From Burkholderiales bacterium (GTDB lineage Bacteria; Pseudomonadota; Gammaproteobacteria; Burkholderiales; Burkholderiaceae_C), in contig SXXD01000191.1 of NCBI GenBank assembly GCA_005789685.1, positions 1 to 13,507 on the forward strand: DNA of 13,507 bases, given 5' to 3'. Shown here in pieces: positions 1 to 6,130 of this stretch (the stretch's first letter is position 1; every line of letters begins with the position of its first letter). A program made the translations under genes and the position numbers. The notes beneath the pieces were generated by a model. The model worked only from the letters and a program-made list of their open reading frames with translations. It was not told where the DNA came from and searched no databases.

Positions 1-334
1 CGGCAGCCTGACCATCATTGCCACAGCCCTGGTAGACACCGGCAGCCGCATGGACGAGGTGATCTTTGATGAATTCAAAGGGACTGGCAATTGCGAAATC
101 CATTTGGAACGCCGCTTGTACGAAAAACGCGTGTTTCCGGCCATCAACTTGAACCGCAGCGGTACACGCCGCGAAGAATTGTTGCTCCAGCCTGAAGTGC
201 TGCAAAAAACCCGCATCTTGCGCCAGTTCATGTACAACATGGACGAAATTGAGGCCATGGAAATGGTTCTCAAAAGCATGAAAGCCACAAAAAGCAACGT
301 CGAATTCTTCGACATGATGCGTCGAGGCGGCTAA
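1..334 (+). CDS. rho: Transcription termination factor Rho, C-terminal fragment
   Basis: The reading frame is open from the window edge (codons in phase from base 2) and gives the last 110 residues of Rho; the 5' part lies outside. Rho is a hexameric RNA-dependent ATPase/helicase that releases transcripts. The fragment starts in the conserved [10 protein letters not shown] strand of the RecA-like ATPase core and contains DEFKGTGN and the [11 protein letters not shown] segment, which carries the arginine finger (R366 in E. coli Rho, reached by counting back from the C-terminus). It ends with the family-typical FFDMMRR tail, so the C-terminus is full length. No convincing intrinsic terminator follows; rpmE2 comes next with its own promoter, a common gene order in Burkholderiales. 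Identification is near certain. Confidence 0.97.
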   Translation, partial: GSLTIIATALVDTGSRMDEVIFDEFKGTGNCEIHLERRLYEKRVFPAINLNRSGTRREELLLQPEVLQKTRILRQFMYNMDEIEAMEMVLKSMKATKSNVEFFDMMRRGG

Positions 335-363
335 AAAGTCGCTTATCTACACCTTAACGTGGC

Positions 364-391
364 TTGCAAGTCATTGATTTCATGCCATAAT
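364..391 (+). promoter_or_regulatory. Predicted sigma-70 promoter of rpmE2 with extended -10
   Basis: TTGCAA (364-369) and CATAAT (386-391) are separated by 16 bases, and a TG lies one base before the -10 box (383-384), giving an extended -10. The predicted start of transcription is near 398, leaving a leader of about 64 nt before rpmE2. Motif match by eye only. Confidence 0.6.
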
Positions 392-411
392 CTCGTGCTT
401 AGCGAAAAGTA

Positions 412-429
412 CCCCGGATGGTCCGAGGG
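412..429 (+). promoter_or_regulatory. Hairpin in the rpmE2 leader (possible r-protein leader element)
   Basis: Bases 412-418 pair with 422-429 in a seven-base-pair stem with a single bulged A (426) and a three-base loop (TGG). It lies inside the predicted transcript leader, about 20 nt upstream of the ribosome-binding site AAGGAA (450-455). Ribosomal protein leaders that bind their own product are known for L31 in several bacterial groups; whether this is one is inference. Confidence 0.4.
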
Positions 430-461
430 CGGCTGTCGCATCTGAGCCCAAGGAATAGATC

Positions 462-722
462 ATGAAAGAAGGCATTCACCCCAACTACCGAGAAGTTTGC
501 TTCTTGGACTTGTCTAACGGCTTCAAGTTCGTCACACGTTCTTGCGTCAATGCCAAAGAGATGGTGAAAATGGACGACGGCCGCGAGCTGCCTTTGTTCA
601 AACTCGATACATCCAGCGAATCACACCCCTTCTACACCGGTACCCAAAAATCCGTGGACAACATGGGTGGTCGCGTGGAGAGGTTCCGCAACCGTTTTGG
701 CAAAACGTCCGTTACCAAGTAA
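462..722 (+). CDS. rpmE2: 50S ribosomal protein L31 type B
   Basis: An 86-residue protein that belongs to the large ribosomal subunit, at the central protuberance. It opens with MKEGIHPNYREV, followed by the characteristic SNGFKF and the strongly conserved SHPFYTG block and a GGRVERFRNRFG C-terminus. It has the longer insert and lacks the CxC/CxxC zinc ligands of the zinc-binding type A (E. coli RpmE: C16, C18, C37, C40), so it is the zinc-independent type B form. Two cysteines are present (C13, C28) but they do not sit in a ligand pattern. The ATG start is supported by AAGGAA six bases upstream. It forms a single-gene transcription unit between its own promoter and an intrinsic terminator. 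Confidence 0.96.
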   Translation: MKEGIHPNYREVCFLDLSNGFKFVTRSCVNAKEMVKMDDGRELPLFKLDTSSESHPFYTGTQKSVDNMGGRVERFRNRFGKTSVTK

Positions 723-754
723 TCTTCCCATCGCGTCACTTTGTGACCACCGCA

Positions 755-789
755 GGGCAGTCCGGGCAACCGGCCTGCCCTTGTTTTTT
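755..789 (+). terminator. Rho-independent terminator after rpmE2
   Basis: GGGCAG (755-760) pairs with CTGCCC (775-780); after one mismatch an inner CCGG/CCGG stem is capped by a GCAA tetraloop (766-769). The stem is followed directly by TTGTTTTTT. This is a textbook intrinsic terminator closing the L31 unit. Confidence 0.88.
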
Positions 790-803
790 GCCTCAGCCCA
801 CAC

Positions 804-833
804 TTGTGAATTTGAACCTGACTCTGCTATTGT
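804..833 (+). promoter_or_regulatory. Predicted promoter of the glycosyltransferase-like gene (leaderless start possible)
   Basis: TTGTGA (804-809) and TATTGT (828-833) are 18 bases apart, and a TG at 825-826 makes an extended -10. The expected transcription start is 840-841, which coincides with the GTG start codon at 841. The -35 match is modest. Confidence 0.45.
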
Positions 834-840
834 CTGAATT

Positions 841-2604
841 GTGAATTCCTACCCATCAGATACCTCTGCCAACCCGGCCATCGTGGCGCAAAGTGCCGTC
901 AAGCGTTTGCCGCGCTGGATTATCTGGGCGCTTTGCTTGGCTTATGTTTTACCTGGCTTTATGGGCCGCACGCCTTGGAAAGCCGATGACATGGAAGCCT
1001 TTGGCTTCATGTTCAACTTAGCGAAATCGTTCGGCTCAGACCATGTGGCTTGGTTAAAGCCAACACTGCTTGGGCAAACAGACAGCGGTGCGGCACTTTT
1101 GCCTTATTGGCTAGGTGCATGGGCCATTCAATTGGCGCCCAAGGGCCTGCCTATCGACACTGCCGCTCAATTGCCCTTTATTGCGTTGTTGGGCCTCACA
1201 CTGGCTGCCACTTGGTACGCGGTTTACGCCCTTGCACGAACACCGGCGGCTCAACCCGTGAGCTTTGCCTTTGGCGGCGAAGCCAAACCTGCAGACTATG
1301 CGCGGGCTATTGCCGATGGTGGTTTGCTTGCCTTGCTTGCCTGCTTGGGTTTGGCCAGACTTTCTCATGAAGCCACACCTGCACTCGCACAACTTTCTTT
1401 TTCTGCACTTCTCTTTTTTGCGTTGGCCAACTTGGCTCGCAAAAGAATGGCTTCGCTGTTTTGCGCGGCCCTCGCCATCATGGGCCTGGCACTTTCAGGC
1501 GCACCTGCTTTGGCGATGATTTTGGGGGCAGGCGGCGCCATTGTCATCGCTTTGGATACGGGCCAGCCACAATCTCTGCGCGTGAGAAAAGTCGATGTTG
1601 CCTGGGTCTTGATCTTCTGCCTTGCTACCGCCGCGATCACCAGTGGCTTGGACTTGTGGCGTTGGCGGGTTGCCTCGTCTCATTTGTTTGAAGTTAAGGC
1701 CATGGCCCGTTTGCTTTTGTGGTTCACTTGGCCTGCTTGGCCCTTGGCTGTTTGGACGCTTTGGCGTTGGCGCTATCAACTCAAAAGTATTTCAGCCAAT
1801 CCCCATTTGTCGCTGCCTCTTTGGTTCATGCTTGTGGGCATTGCCACCACATGGATGTCCGGCTTAAGTGATCGTGCGCTGCTGATCAGTTTGCCTGCAT
1901 TGGCCACCCTGGCCGCATTTGCTTTACCCACTTTAAAACGCAGCGTCAGTGCTTTCATTGATTGGTTTACCTTGCTCTTTTTCAGCGTGGGTGCGCTCAT
2001 CATTTGGACTGTCTGGCTGTCAATGCAAACAGGTTTTCCTGCTCAGCCTGCCATCAATGTGGCACGACTTGCGCCAGGTTTTGTGCTTCAGTTCTCCCTT
2101 ACTGCATTCATCTTGGCAAGCTTGGCAACACTGGCCTGGGCTGGCCTTGTCAGATGGCGCGCAGGTAGGCATCGCTCGGCACTGTGGAAGAGCATGGTAC
2201 TGCCTGCCAGTGGTGCCATCTTGTGTTGGCTTTTGGTCATGACGCTTTGGTTGCCTTTGCTAGATTTCGGCAGAAGCTATGCCCCCCTTGTTAATAAGGT
2301 TCGCAGCATGATGGGGGAAACAGACTGTGTTCATTTCTTTGGATTGACCAAGGCGCAAGGCGCCGCTTTTCAATTTCATGGCAATCTCAAACTGCTACCT
2401 GTTTTAACCCGAGCTGAAAGCACAGCTTCAAATGCAAGCCAATGTGCTTGGCTCATTGTCGACACACAAGCCCTTGCGGCATTCACCCAAGAGGTTGATG
2501 CCGGCGCATGGACACAACACGCCACAGTGCGTCGCCCCTCAGACAACAATGAAGACATCGTCTTGTTCAGAGCCCTGTCGATCTCTATAACTGCCAAACC
2601 CTGA
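841..2604 (+). CDS. Polytopic membrane glycosyltransferase-like protein (GT-C / ArnT-PMT type)
   Basis: A 587-residue inner-membrane protein with roughly 12-13 hydrophobic segments up to about residue 475, then a soluble C-terminal domain of about 110 residues. The first segment (about 26-41) is followed by GRTPWKADDMEAFG, with acidic residues D49/D50. An acidic motif in the first periplasmic loop is the hallmark of GT-C enzymes such as ArnT and protein mannosyltransferases, which transfer sugars from polyprenyl-phosphate carriers. The donor and acceptor cannot be read from sequence. The start is GTG at 841; no Shine-Dalgarno sequence is visible, and a later in-frame GTG at 883 would still keep the first membrane segment. 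The MATE gene follows after 13 bases, so they are probably co-transcribed. It could be a GT-C-like protein without transferase activity. Confidence 0.75.
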   Translation: MNSYPSDTSANPAIVAQSAVKRLPRWIIWALCLAYVLPGFMGRTPWKADDMEAFGFMFNLAKSFGSDHVAWLKPTLLGQTDSGAALLPYWLGAWAIQLAPKGLPIDTAAQLPFIALLGLTLAATWYAVYALARTPAAQPVSFAFGGEAKPADYARAIADGGLLALLACLGLARLSHEATPALAQLSFSALLFFALANLARKRMASLFCAALAIMGLALSGAPALAMILGAGGAIVIALDTGQPQSLRVRKVDVAWVLIFCLATAAITSGLDLWRWRVASSHLFEVKAMARLLLWFTWPAWPLAVWTLWRWRYQLKSISANPHLSLPLWFMLVGIATTWMSGLSDRALLISLPALATLAAFALPTLKRSVSAFIDWFTLLFFSVGALIIWTVWLSMQTGFPAQPAINVARLAPGFVLQFSLTAFILASLATLAWAGLVRWRAGRHRSALWKSMVLPASGAILCWLLVMTLWLPLLDFGRSYAPLVNKVRSMMGETDCVHFFGLTKAQGAAFQFHGNLKLLPVLTRAESTASNASQCAWLIVDTQALAAFTQEVDAGAWTQHATVRRPSDNNEDIVLFRALSISITAKP

Positions 2605-2617
2605 GCGCGAGTACGGC

Positions 2618-3958
2618 ATGTTTGAAGCGCCCACCATCCTTCGTCACGCCGGTACGGTTTTAGTAGGGCAACTGGCTGTGATGGCTTTTGGTGTTGCCGA
2701 CACCTTCATTGCAGGTCGCTACGACGCCTCTGCACTCGCGGCTTTATCGGTGGGCTCCGCCATTTACATCAGCATCTATGTGGCCTTGAATGGCTTGATC
2801 ACCGCGCTGCTTCCGGTCTGGGCAGAGCTTCGCGGCGCTGGGTCTCATGTGGCGTTGGGTCAATCCGTGCGGCAGGCCTTGTACTTGTGCCTATTTGTCA
2901 TCGTCTTGGGTACCCTGGCCCTGCTCTTTCCTGATCCATGGCTGAATGTCACTGGCGTGCCTGAAGTTTTACAAAATGATGTTCGAGCTTACCTGCAGGT
3001 TTTGGCCATTGCGGTAGGCCCTTCCCTGCTGTTTCGAATGTATTCAACAATTAACCAGAGTTTGGGCATGCCGCTCTGGGTCACGGCACTTCAAATTGCA
3101 TCTTTGGGCATCAAAATTCCTCTTTCAATTTGGTTCACTTTTGGTGGCTGGGGTTTGGAGGCGCAAGGCCTTGTGGGCTGCGCCTGGGCAACTTTGGTGG
3201 TGAATACATGGCTCATGGTCATGGGCCTTTATTTTTTGCGCTACCAAAAAGTTTACCTAGAATTCAAAATATGGAAGCCCTTGGAAGCACCCAACTGGAA
3301 AATGATTCGCGCGTTTTTGCACTTGGGAGTTCCTGCTGCATTGTCTTTGATGGTGGAAGTCACTTCCTTCACCATGATGGCCTTGTTCATATCTAGACAA
3401 GGTGTCGTGGCATCAGCCAGCCACCAAATTGCAACAAGCATTGCCACGCTGTTGTATATGGTGCCATTGGCGCTTGGCATCGCTTGCAGTGCACGGGTTG
3501 GCTTTTGGATTGGGGCCAACGAACCGCGTCATGCAGAAGATGCCGCCCACACGGGTCTGAAGTTAACTTTGGCACTGGCCTTGGTACTGAGCAGCGCGTT
3601 GGCTATAGGCAAGGATGCTTTGGCCAGCTTATTCTCAACCGATACGGCGGTCATTCTGGCTGCGGCTTCTGTGCTGGGATGGGTTGCGCTTCATCATTTG
3701 GTTGACGCATTTCAAGCCGTGTGTGTGTTTATATTGAGGTGTTACAAAATGACCCTTCTGCCTTTGATCATTTACAGCATCATGCTGTGGGGCGTTGGTC
3801 TTTGGGGCGCATATATTTGGGCTTATCATGGTTTGGGCCCCTTGAGCAGTCGCCCAGAGGTCAGCACTTTTTGGGCCGCCGGCAGTTTTGCTTTGAGCAT
3901 TGTGAGCTTGGCTTTTGTGGCGCTTGTGTTGTGGGTTGCCAAACAGCGCCGAACTTAA
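2618..3958 (+). CDS. MATE family efflux transporter (NorM/DinF-like)
   Basis: A 446-residue protein with about 12 membrane segments, the usual length for the MATE family, which exports cationic drugs or metabolites in exchange for Na+ or H+. The N-terminal repeat has GQLAVMAFGVADTFIAGR, with D28 at the place of the conserved transport Asp in NorM proteins. The second half has the NorM-type segment ASHQIATSIATLLYMVPLAL followed by ARVGFWIGA. The ATG at 2618 lies 13 bases after the upstream stop and has no strong ribosome-binding site (GAGCGCGAG nearby), which fits translational coupling to the upstream membrane gene. The pairing with a GT-C-like protein hints at an envelope or export role, but the substrate is unknown. 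MATE proteins belong to the same superfamily as lipid-linked sugar flippases, although the motifs here point to the drug/metabolite branch. Confidence 0.92.
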   Translation: MFEAPTILRHAGTVLVGQLAVMAFGVADTFIAGRYDASALAALSVGSAIYISIYVALNGLITALLPVWAELRGAGSHVALGQSVRQALYLCLFVIVLGTLALLFPDPWLNVTGVPEVLQNDVRAYLQVLAIAVGPSLLFRMYSTINQSLGMPLWVTALQIASLGIKIPLSIWFTFGGWGLEAQGLVGCAWATLVVNTWLMVMGLYFLRYQKVYLEFKIWKPLEAPNWKMIRAFLHLGVPAALSLMVEVTSFTMMALFISRQGVVASASHQIATSIATLLYMVPLALGIACSARVGFWIGANEPRHAEDAAHTGLKLTLALALVLSSALAIGKDALASLFSTDTAVILAAASVLGWVALHHLVDAFQAVCVFILRCYKMTLLPLIIYSIMLWGVGLWGAYIWAYHGLGPLSSRPEVSTFWAAGSFALSIVSLAFVALVLWVAKQRRT

Positions 3959-3990
3959 TTTCAAAACTTCATTTTTAAACTAGGACCACC

Positions 3991-4290
3991 ATGATTCTTG
4001 AACTTGCAGACATTCGCATCAAGCCCGGCCAACAAGCTGAGTTTGAAGAGGCTATTGCGCGCGGTCTTCAAACCGTCATCTCTGGGGCCAAGGGCTTTCA
4101 GGGTGCCAAGGTCAATAAAGGCATTGAAAGCCCCGATCGATTTATTTTGCAAATTTTCTGGGACACCTTGGAAGATCACACCATTGGCTTCAGAGAGTCA
4201 GCTTCGTTCACTGAGTGGCGCGCCATCGTTGGGCCGTTCTTCGCTGCACCACCAGTGGTTGAACATTTTGTACTCACTTACAAAAGTTAA
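3991..4290 (+). CDS. Antibiotic biosynthesis monooxygenase (ABM) domain protein
   Basis: A 99-residue single-domain protein of the dimeric alpha/beta-barrel ABM family. The first strand (ILELADIRIKPG), the central strand (RFILQIFWDTLEDH) and the downstream GFRESASFTEWRAIVGPFF segment follow the family pattern of W-x-x-x-x-x-H, a Phe/Ser pair, and a final His before the last strand. Family members range from quinone-forming monooxygenases to proteins of unknown activity; no cofactor-binding residues can be assigned, so the reaction is unknown. The ATG is supported by AGGA (3982-3985) five bases upstream. It starts 32 bases after the MATE stop and could be read from the same transcript. It is convergent with marR. 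Proximity to an aromatic-catabolism gene makes a quinone or phenol related role possible, but this is inference. Confidence 0.87.
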   Translation: MILELADIRIKPGQQAEFEEAIARGLQTVISGAKGFQGAKVNKGIESPDRFILQIFWDTLEDHTIGFRESASFTEWRAIVGPFFAAPPVVEHFVLTYKS

Positions 4291-4314
4291 CAGGCATCTG
4301 GCTTCCATCCGCAA

Positions 4315-4352
4315 TTGAATCTGCTTTTAAAAAGCAAGCCGTCCAAATTCAA
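4315..4352. terminator. Possible bidirectional terminator between convergent genes
   Basis: Nested inverted repeats: TTGAAT (4315-4320) with ATTCAA (4347-4352), and TGCTTT (4322-4327) with AAAGCA (4331-4336) around a three-base loop. The position between the convergent ABM and marR genes fits a shared terminator, but no clean T-run follows on the plus strand and the outer arm overlaps the end of marR. Confidence 0.35.
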
Positions 4353-4792
4353 GAACCCTTTTGCTCGTGACCTGTCACCAGTTTGGAAAGCAATGCTGCC
4401 AGATGTTCGGACTCTTCATGGCTTAGGGGTTTGAGAAAGTTTTCTTGAACACGCTCCACTGCTGTTTTCATTTGGAGCGTGGCCGAGTGGCCCGCTGGGG
4501 TCAACCACAAAAGCTTCCTTCGACGATCGATTTCATGAGGCTCTCGCTTGATCCACCCTTTGCTTTCCAAGCGGCCGATCACCGAGCCAGATGTTGCGGC
4601 ATCAAAGGCAACGCGTCCTGCCAAAGTGATTTGATCAATGCCAGGGGTGTCCATCACAGCATTCAAAATCGCAAATTGAACGGGTGTGACATCTTCTGCA
4701 GCCAATTCAGCCATGAACAAGGCCACCGCAATTTGTTGTGCACGGCGTACCAAATGGCCTGGCGCGTTTGCAAAATCAAAGCTCTTGTTCAT
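4349..4792 (-). CDS. MarR family transcriptional regulator
   Basis: A 147-residue winged-helix regulator of normal MarR length. The N-terminal dimerisation helix is followed by the helix-turn-helix (DVTPVQFAILNAV, QITLAGRVAFDAATSGSVIG, RLESKGWIKRE) and the wing signature DRRRKLLWLTPAG, which is diagnostic for MarR. Such proteins usually act as dimeric repressors released by small phenolic or aromatic acids. The chosen start is ATG at 4792 (minus strand). A TTG at 4828 would add 12 residues, but it has no ribosome-binding site and lies at the predicted transcription start, so it is unlikely to be used. It is divergent from the fumarylpyruvate hydrolase gene and shares with it a palindromic operator, which suggests control of itself and of that gene. 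Confidence 0.92.
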   Translation of the reverse strand: MNKSFDFANAPGHLVRRAQQIAVALFMAELAAEDVTPVQFAILNAVMDTPGIDQITLAGRVAFDAATSGSVIGRLESKGWIKREPHEIDRRRKLLWLTPAGHSATLQMKTAVERVQENFLKPLSHEESEHLAALLSKLVTGHEQKGS

Positions 4793-4831
4793 AGGTTTAT
4801 CATCAAAGGTTTGCGAAAGATTCGTCAATTA

Positions 4832-4845
4832 ATAAGTATACTTAT
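4832..4845. promoter_or_regulatory. Perfect 14-bp palindrome: candidate MarR operator with divergent -10 boxes
   Basis: ATAAGTATACTTAT is an exact inverted repeat. Because it is symmetric, TATACT (five of six matches to the -10 consensus) appears on both strands: 4837-4842 on plus and 4835-4840 on minus. Bound protein would cover both start regions. The -35 boxes are weak on both strands (TTGCGA at 4811-4816 is 20 bases from the plus -10). Size and symmetry match typical MarR dimer sites. Confidence 0.7.
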
Positions 4846-4891
4846 CAAAACTGAATTTGAGCGTGTTAATTGTTTCAAGCGAAAGGTTGTT

Positions 4892-5596
4892 ATGAGCTTT
4901 GTTTTCTCTCCCGCCCCCGTGGTTTCCGTACCGGTCTTGGGCCGAGCTGATCGATTCCCCGCACGCCGCATTTATTGCGTCGGCCGCAATTACGAAGAAC
5001 ATGCCAAAGAAATGGGCTTCACTGGACGCGAGCCTCCCTTCTTCTTTTTAAAGCCGACAGACTCTTTGGTGGTTGTGAACGAGGGCGAGACAGGCCACAT
5101 GCCCTACCCTAGCTTGACACAAAATTTCCACCACGAAATTGAACTGGTTGTGGCCATCGGAACGGGTGGACGAAACATCAAAGCCGCAGATGCAGAAAAA
5201 CACATCTTCGGTTATGCCGTAGGCCTTGACATGACTCGTCGTGATTTGCAAAACGAGATGAAAAAGCAAGGTCGCCCATGGTGTATCGGAAAGGCATTTG
5301 ATCACTCAGCGCCCATTGGCCCCATCACACCCATTGGGAAGGCTGGCGATGTGAACCATGCTGAGATAGATCTCTTGGTCAACGGTGCCAAGCGTCAAAC
5401 CAGCAATGTTGCCAAACTCATTTGGAATGTGGCGGAAACCATTGAACATTTGTCAGCCGCATGGGAGCTGCAACCAGGCGACTTGATTTACACAGGCACC
5501 CCTGAAGGCGTAGCAGCAGTGGTTGCAGGTGACACATTGGTTGGCCGCGTTGCTGGCATTGGCACTTTGACCGTCAAAGTCGATCCTGCCAAATAA
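4892..5596 (+). CDS. Fumarylacetoacetate hydrolase family protein, fumarylpyruvate hydrolase-like (NagK type)
   Basis: A 234-residue single FAH domain, the size of bacterial fumarylpyruvate and acylpyruvate hydrolases. In the gentisate pathway the NagK-type enzyme splits fumarylpyruvate into fumarate and pyruvate in the cytosol with a divalent metal. Visible motifs: RRIYCVGRNYEEHAKEMG near the N-terminus, the PPFFFLKP substrate-loop segment, the metal ligands E82 and E84 in HHEIELVVAIG and D113 in GLDMTRRDLQ, then KAFDHSAPIGP and the C-terminal PGDLIYTGTPEGV signature. The ATG at 4892 has GAAAGG five bases upstream; the longer open frame upstream (from 4445) merely overlaps marR in antisense and is not coding. 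An intrinsic terminator follows. The other gentisate genes are absent from the window, so acylpyruvate or oxaloacetate hydrolysis remains possible. Confidence 0.88.
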   Translation: MSFVFSPAPVVSVPVLGRADRFPARRIYCVGRNYEEHAKEMGFTGREPPFFFLKPTDSLVVVNEGETGHMPYPSLTQNFHHEIELVVAIGTGGRNIKAADAEKHIFGYAVGLDMTRRDLQNEMKKQGRPWCIGKAFDHSAPIGPITPIGKAGDVNHAEIDLLVNGAKRQTSNVAKLIWNVAETIEHLSAAWELQPGDLIYTGTPEGVAAVVAGDTLVGRVAGIGTLTVKVDPAK

Positions 5597-5604
5597 ACAG
5601 AAGA

Positions 5605-5630
5605 AAAAAAGGGGAGCAATCCCCTTTTTT
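5605..5630 (+). terminator. Intrinsic terminator (attenuator-like) before the TRAP genes
   Basis: GGGGA (5611-5615) pairs with TCCCC (5620-5624) around a GCAA tetraloop; an A-run before the stem pairs with the six Ts after it. It could work in both directions. The ribosome-binding site of the next gene (GGGAG, 5631-5635) starts directly after the T-run. Confidence 0.8.
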
Positions 5631-5641
5631 GGGAGCCCACA

Positions 5642-6130
5642 TTGAAAATACTCGAATTGCTGGCCAAGTTTTGCAGCATCTTATCGGGGGCATTGCTCAC
5701 GTTCATCACCTTGATGACTTGCTACAGCCTAATCGGTCGGAACACAACAGGTCAGACCATCGTGGGTGACTTTGAGTTGACCGGTGTTGCCACAGGGGCA
5801 GCCATTGCCTTGTTCATGCCGATGTGCCAGTTCAAAAAGGCCAACATCATTGTGGACTTTTTTACAGCCAAGGCCAGTGAGGCCACCACCGCCCAACTCG
5901 ACAGATTGGGCGCTTTGTTCATGACTGCTGCATTTGCCTTGCTTGCTTGGCGAACCTACTTGGGCGGTATGAACGCATGGGTTTCCCAATCGGGCTCCAT
6001 GATGTTGGGCTTCCCCGAATGGATTGTGTATGCCGCCATGACGCCCCCGTTGGCACTGAGCGCCGCCATTGCTTTGACGCAGGCCTTGATGGGTGAGAAG
6101 TTCACAAACTCCGAAGGCTCATCAGCATGA
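5642..6130 (+). CDS. TRAP transporter small permease (DctQ-like)
   Basis: A 162-residue membrane protein with four hydrophobic segments (about residues 9-29, 44-64, 90-110 and 127-150), the standard architecture of the small TRAP subunit. It pairs with the large permease to form the Na+-driven inner-membrane part of the importer. Typical features are the RNTTGQTIVGDFELTG segment between helices one and two and the KKANIIVDFF motif after helix two. The start is TTG at 5642, supported by GGGAG six bases upstream; no ATG lies in a better position. Its stop overlaps the start of the large permease gene by four bases (ATGA), which means translational coupling. The substrate is set by the binding protein, not by this subunit. 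Confidence 0.92.
   Translation: MKILELLAKFCSILSGALLTFITLMTCYSLIGRNTTGQTIVGDFELTGVATGAAIALFMPMCQFKKANIIVDFFTAKASEATTAQLDRLGALFMTAAFALLAWRTYLGGMNAWVSQSGSMMLGFPEWIVYAAMTPPLALSAAIALTQALMGEKFTNSEGSSA

Noticed and set aside
542..844. 100-codon frame overlapping rpmE2 and its terminator
   Set aside because: It is a shadow frame: it crosses the L31 gene in another phase and the terminator hairpin, with no recognisable domain.
4445..4891. Upstream extension of the hydrolase reading frame by 149 codons
   Set aside because: It runs antisense through marR and the operator; the FAH domain begins right after ATG 4892, which has a good ribosome-binding site.
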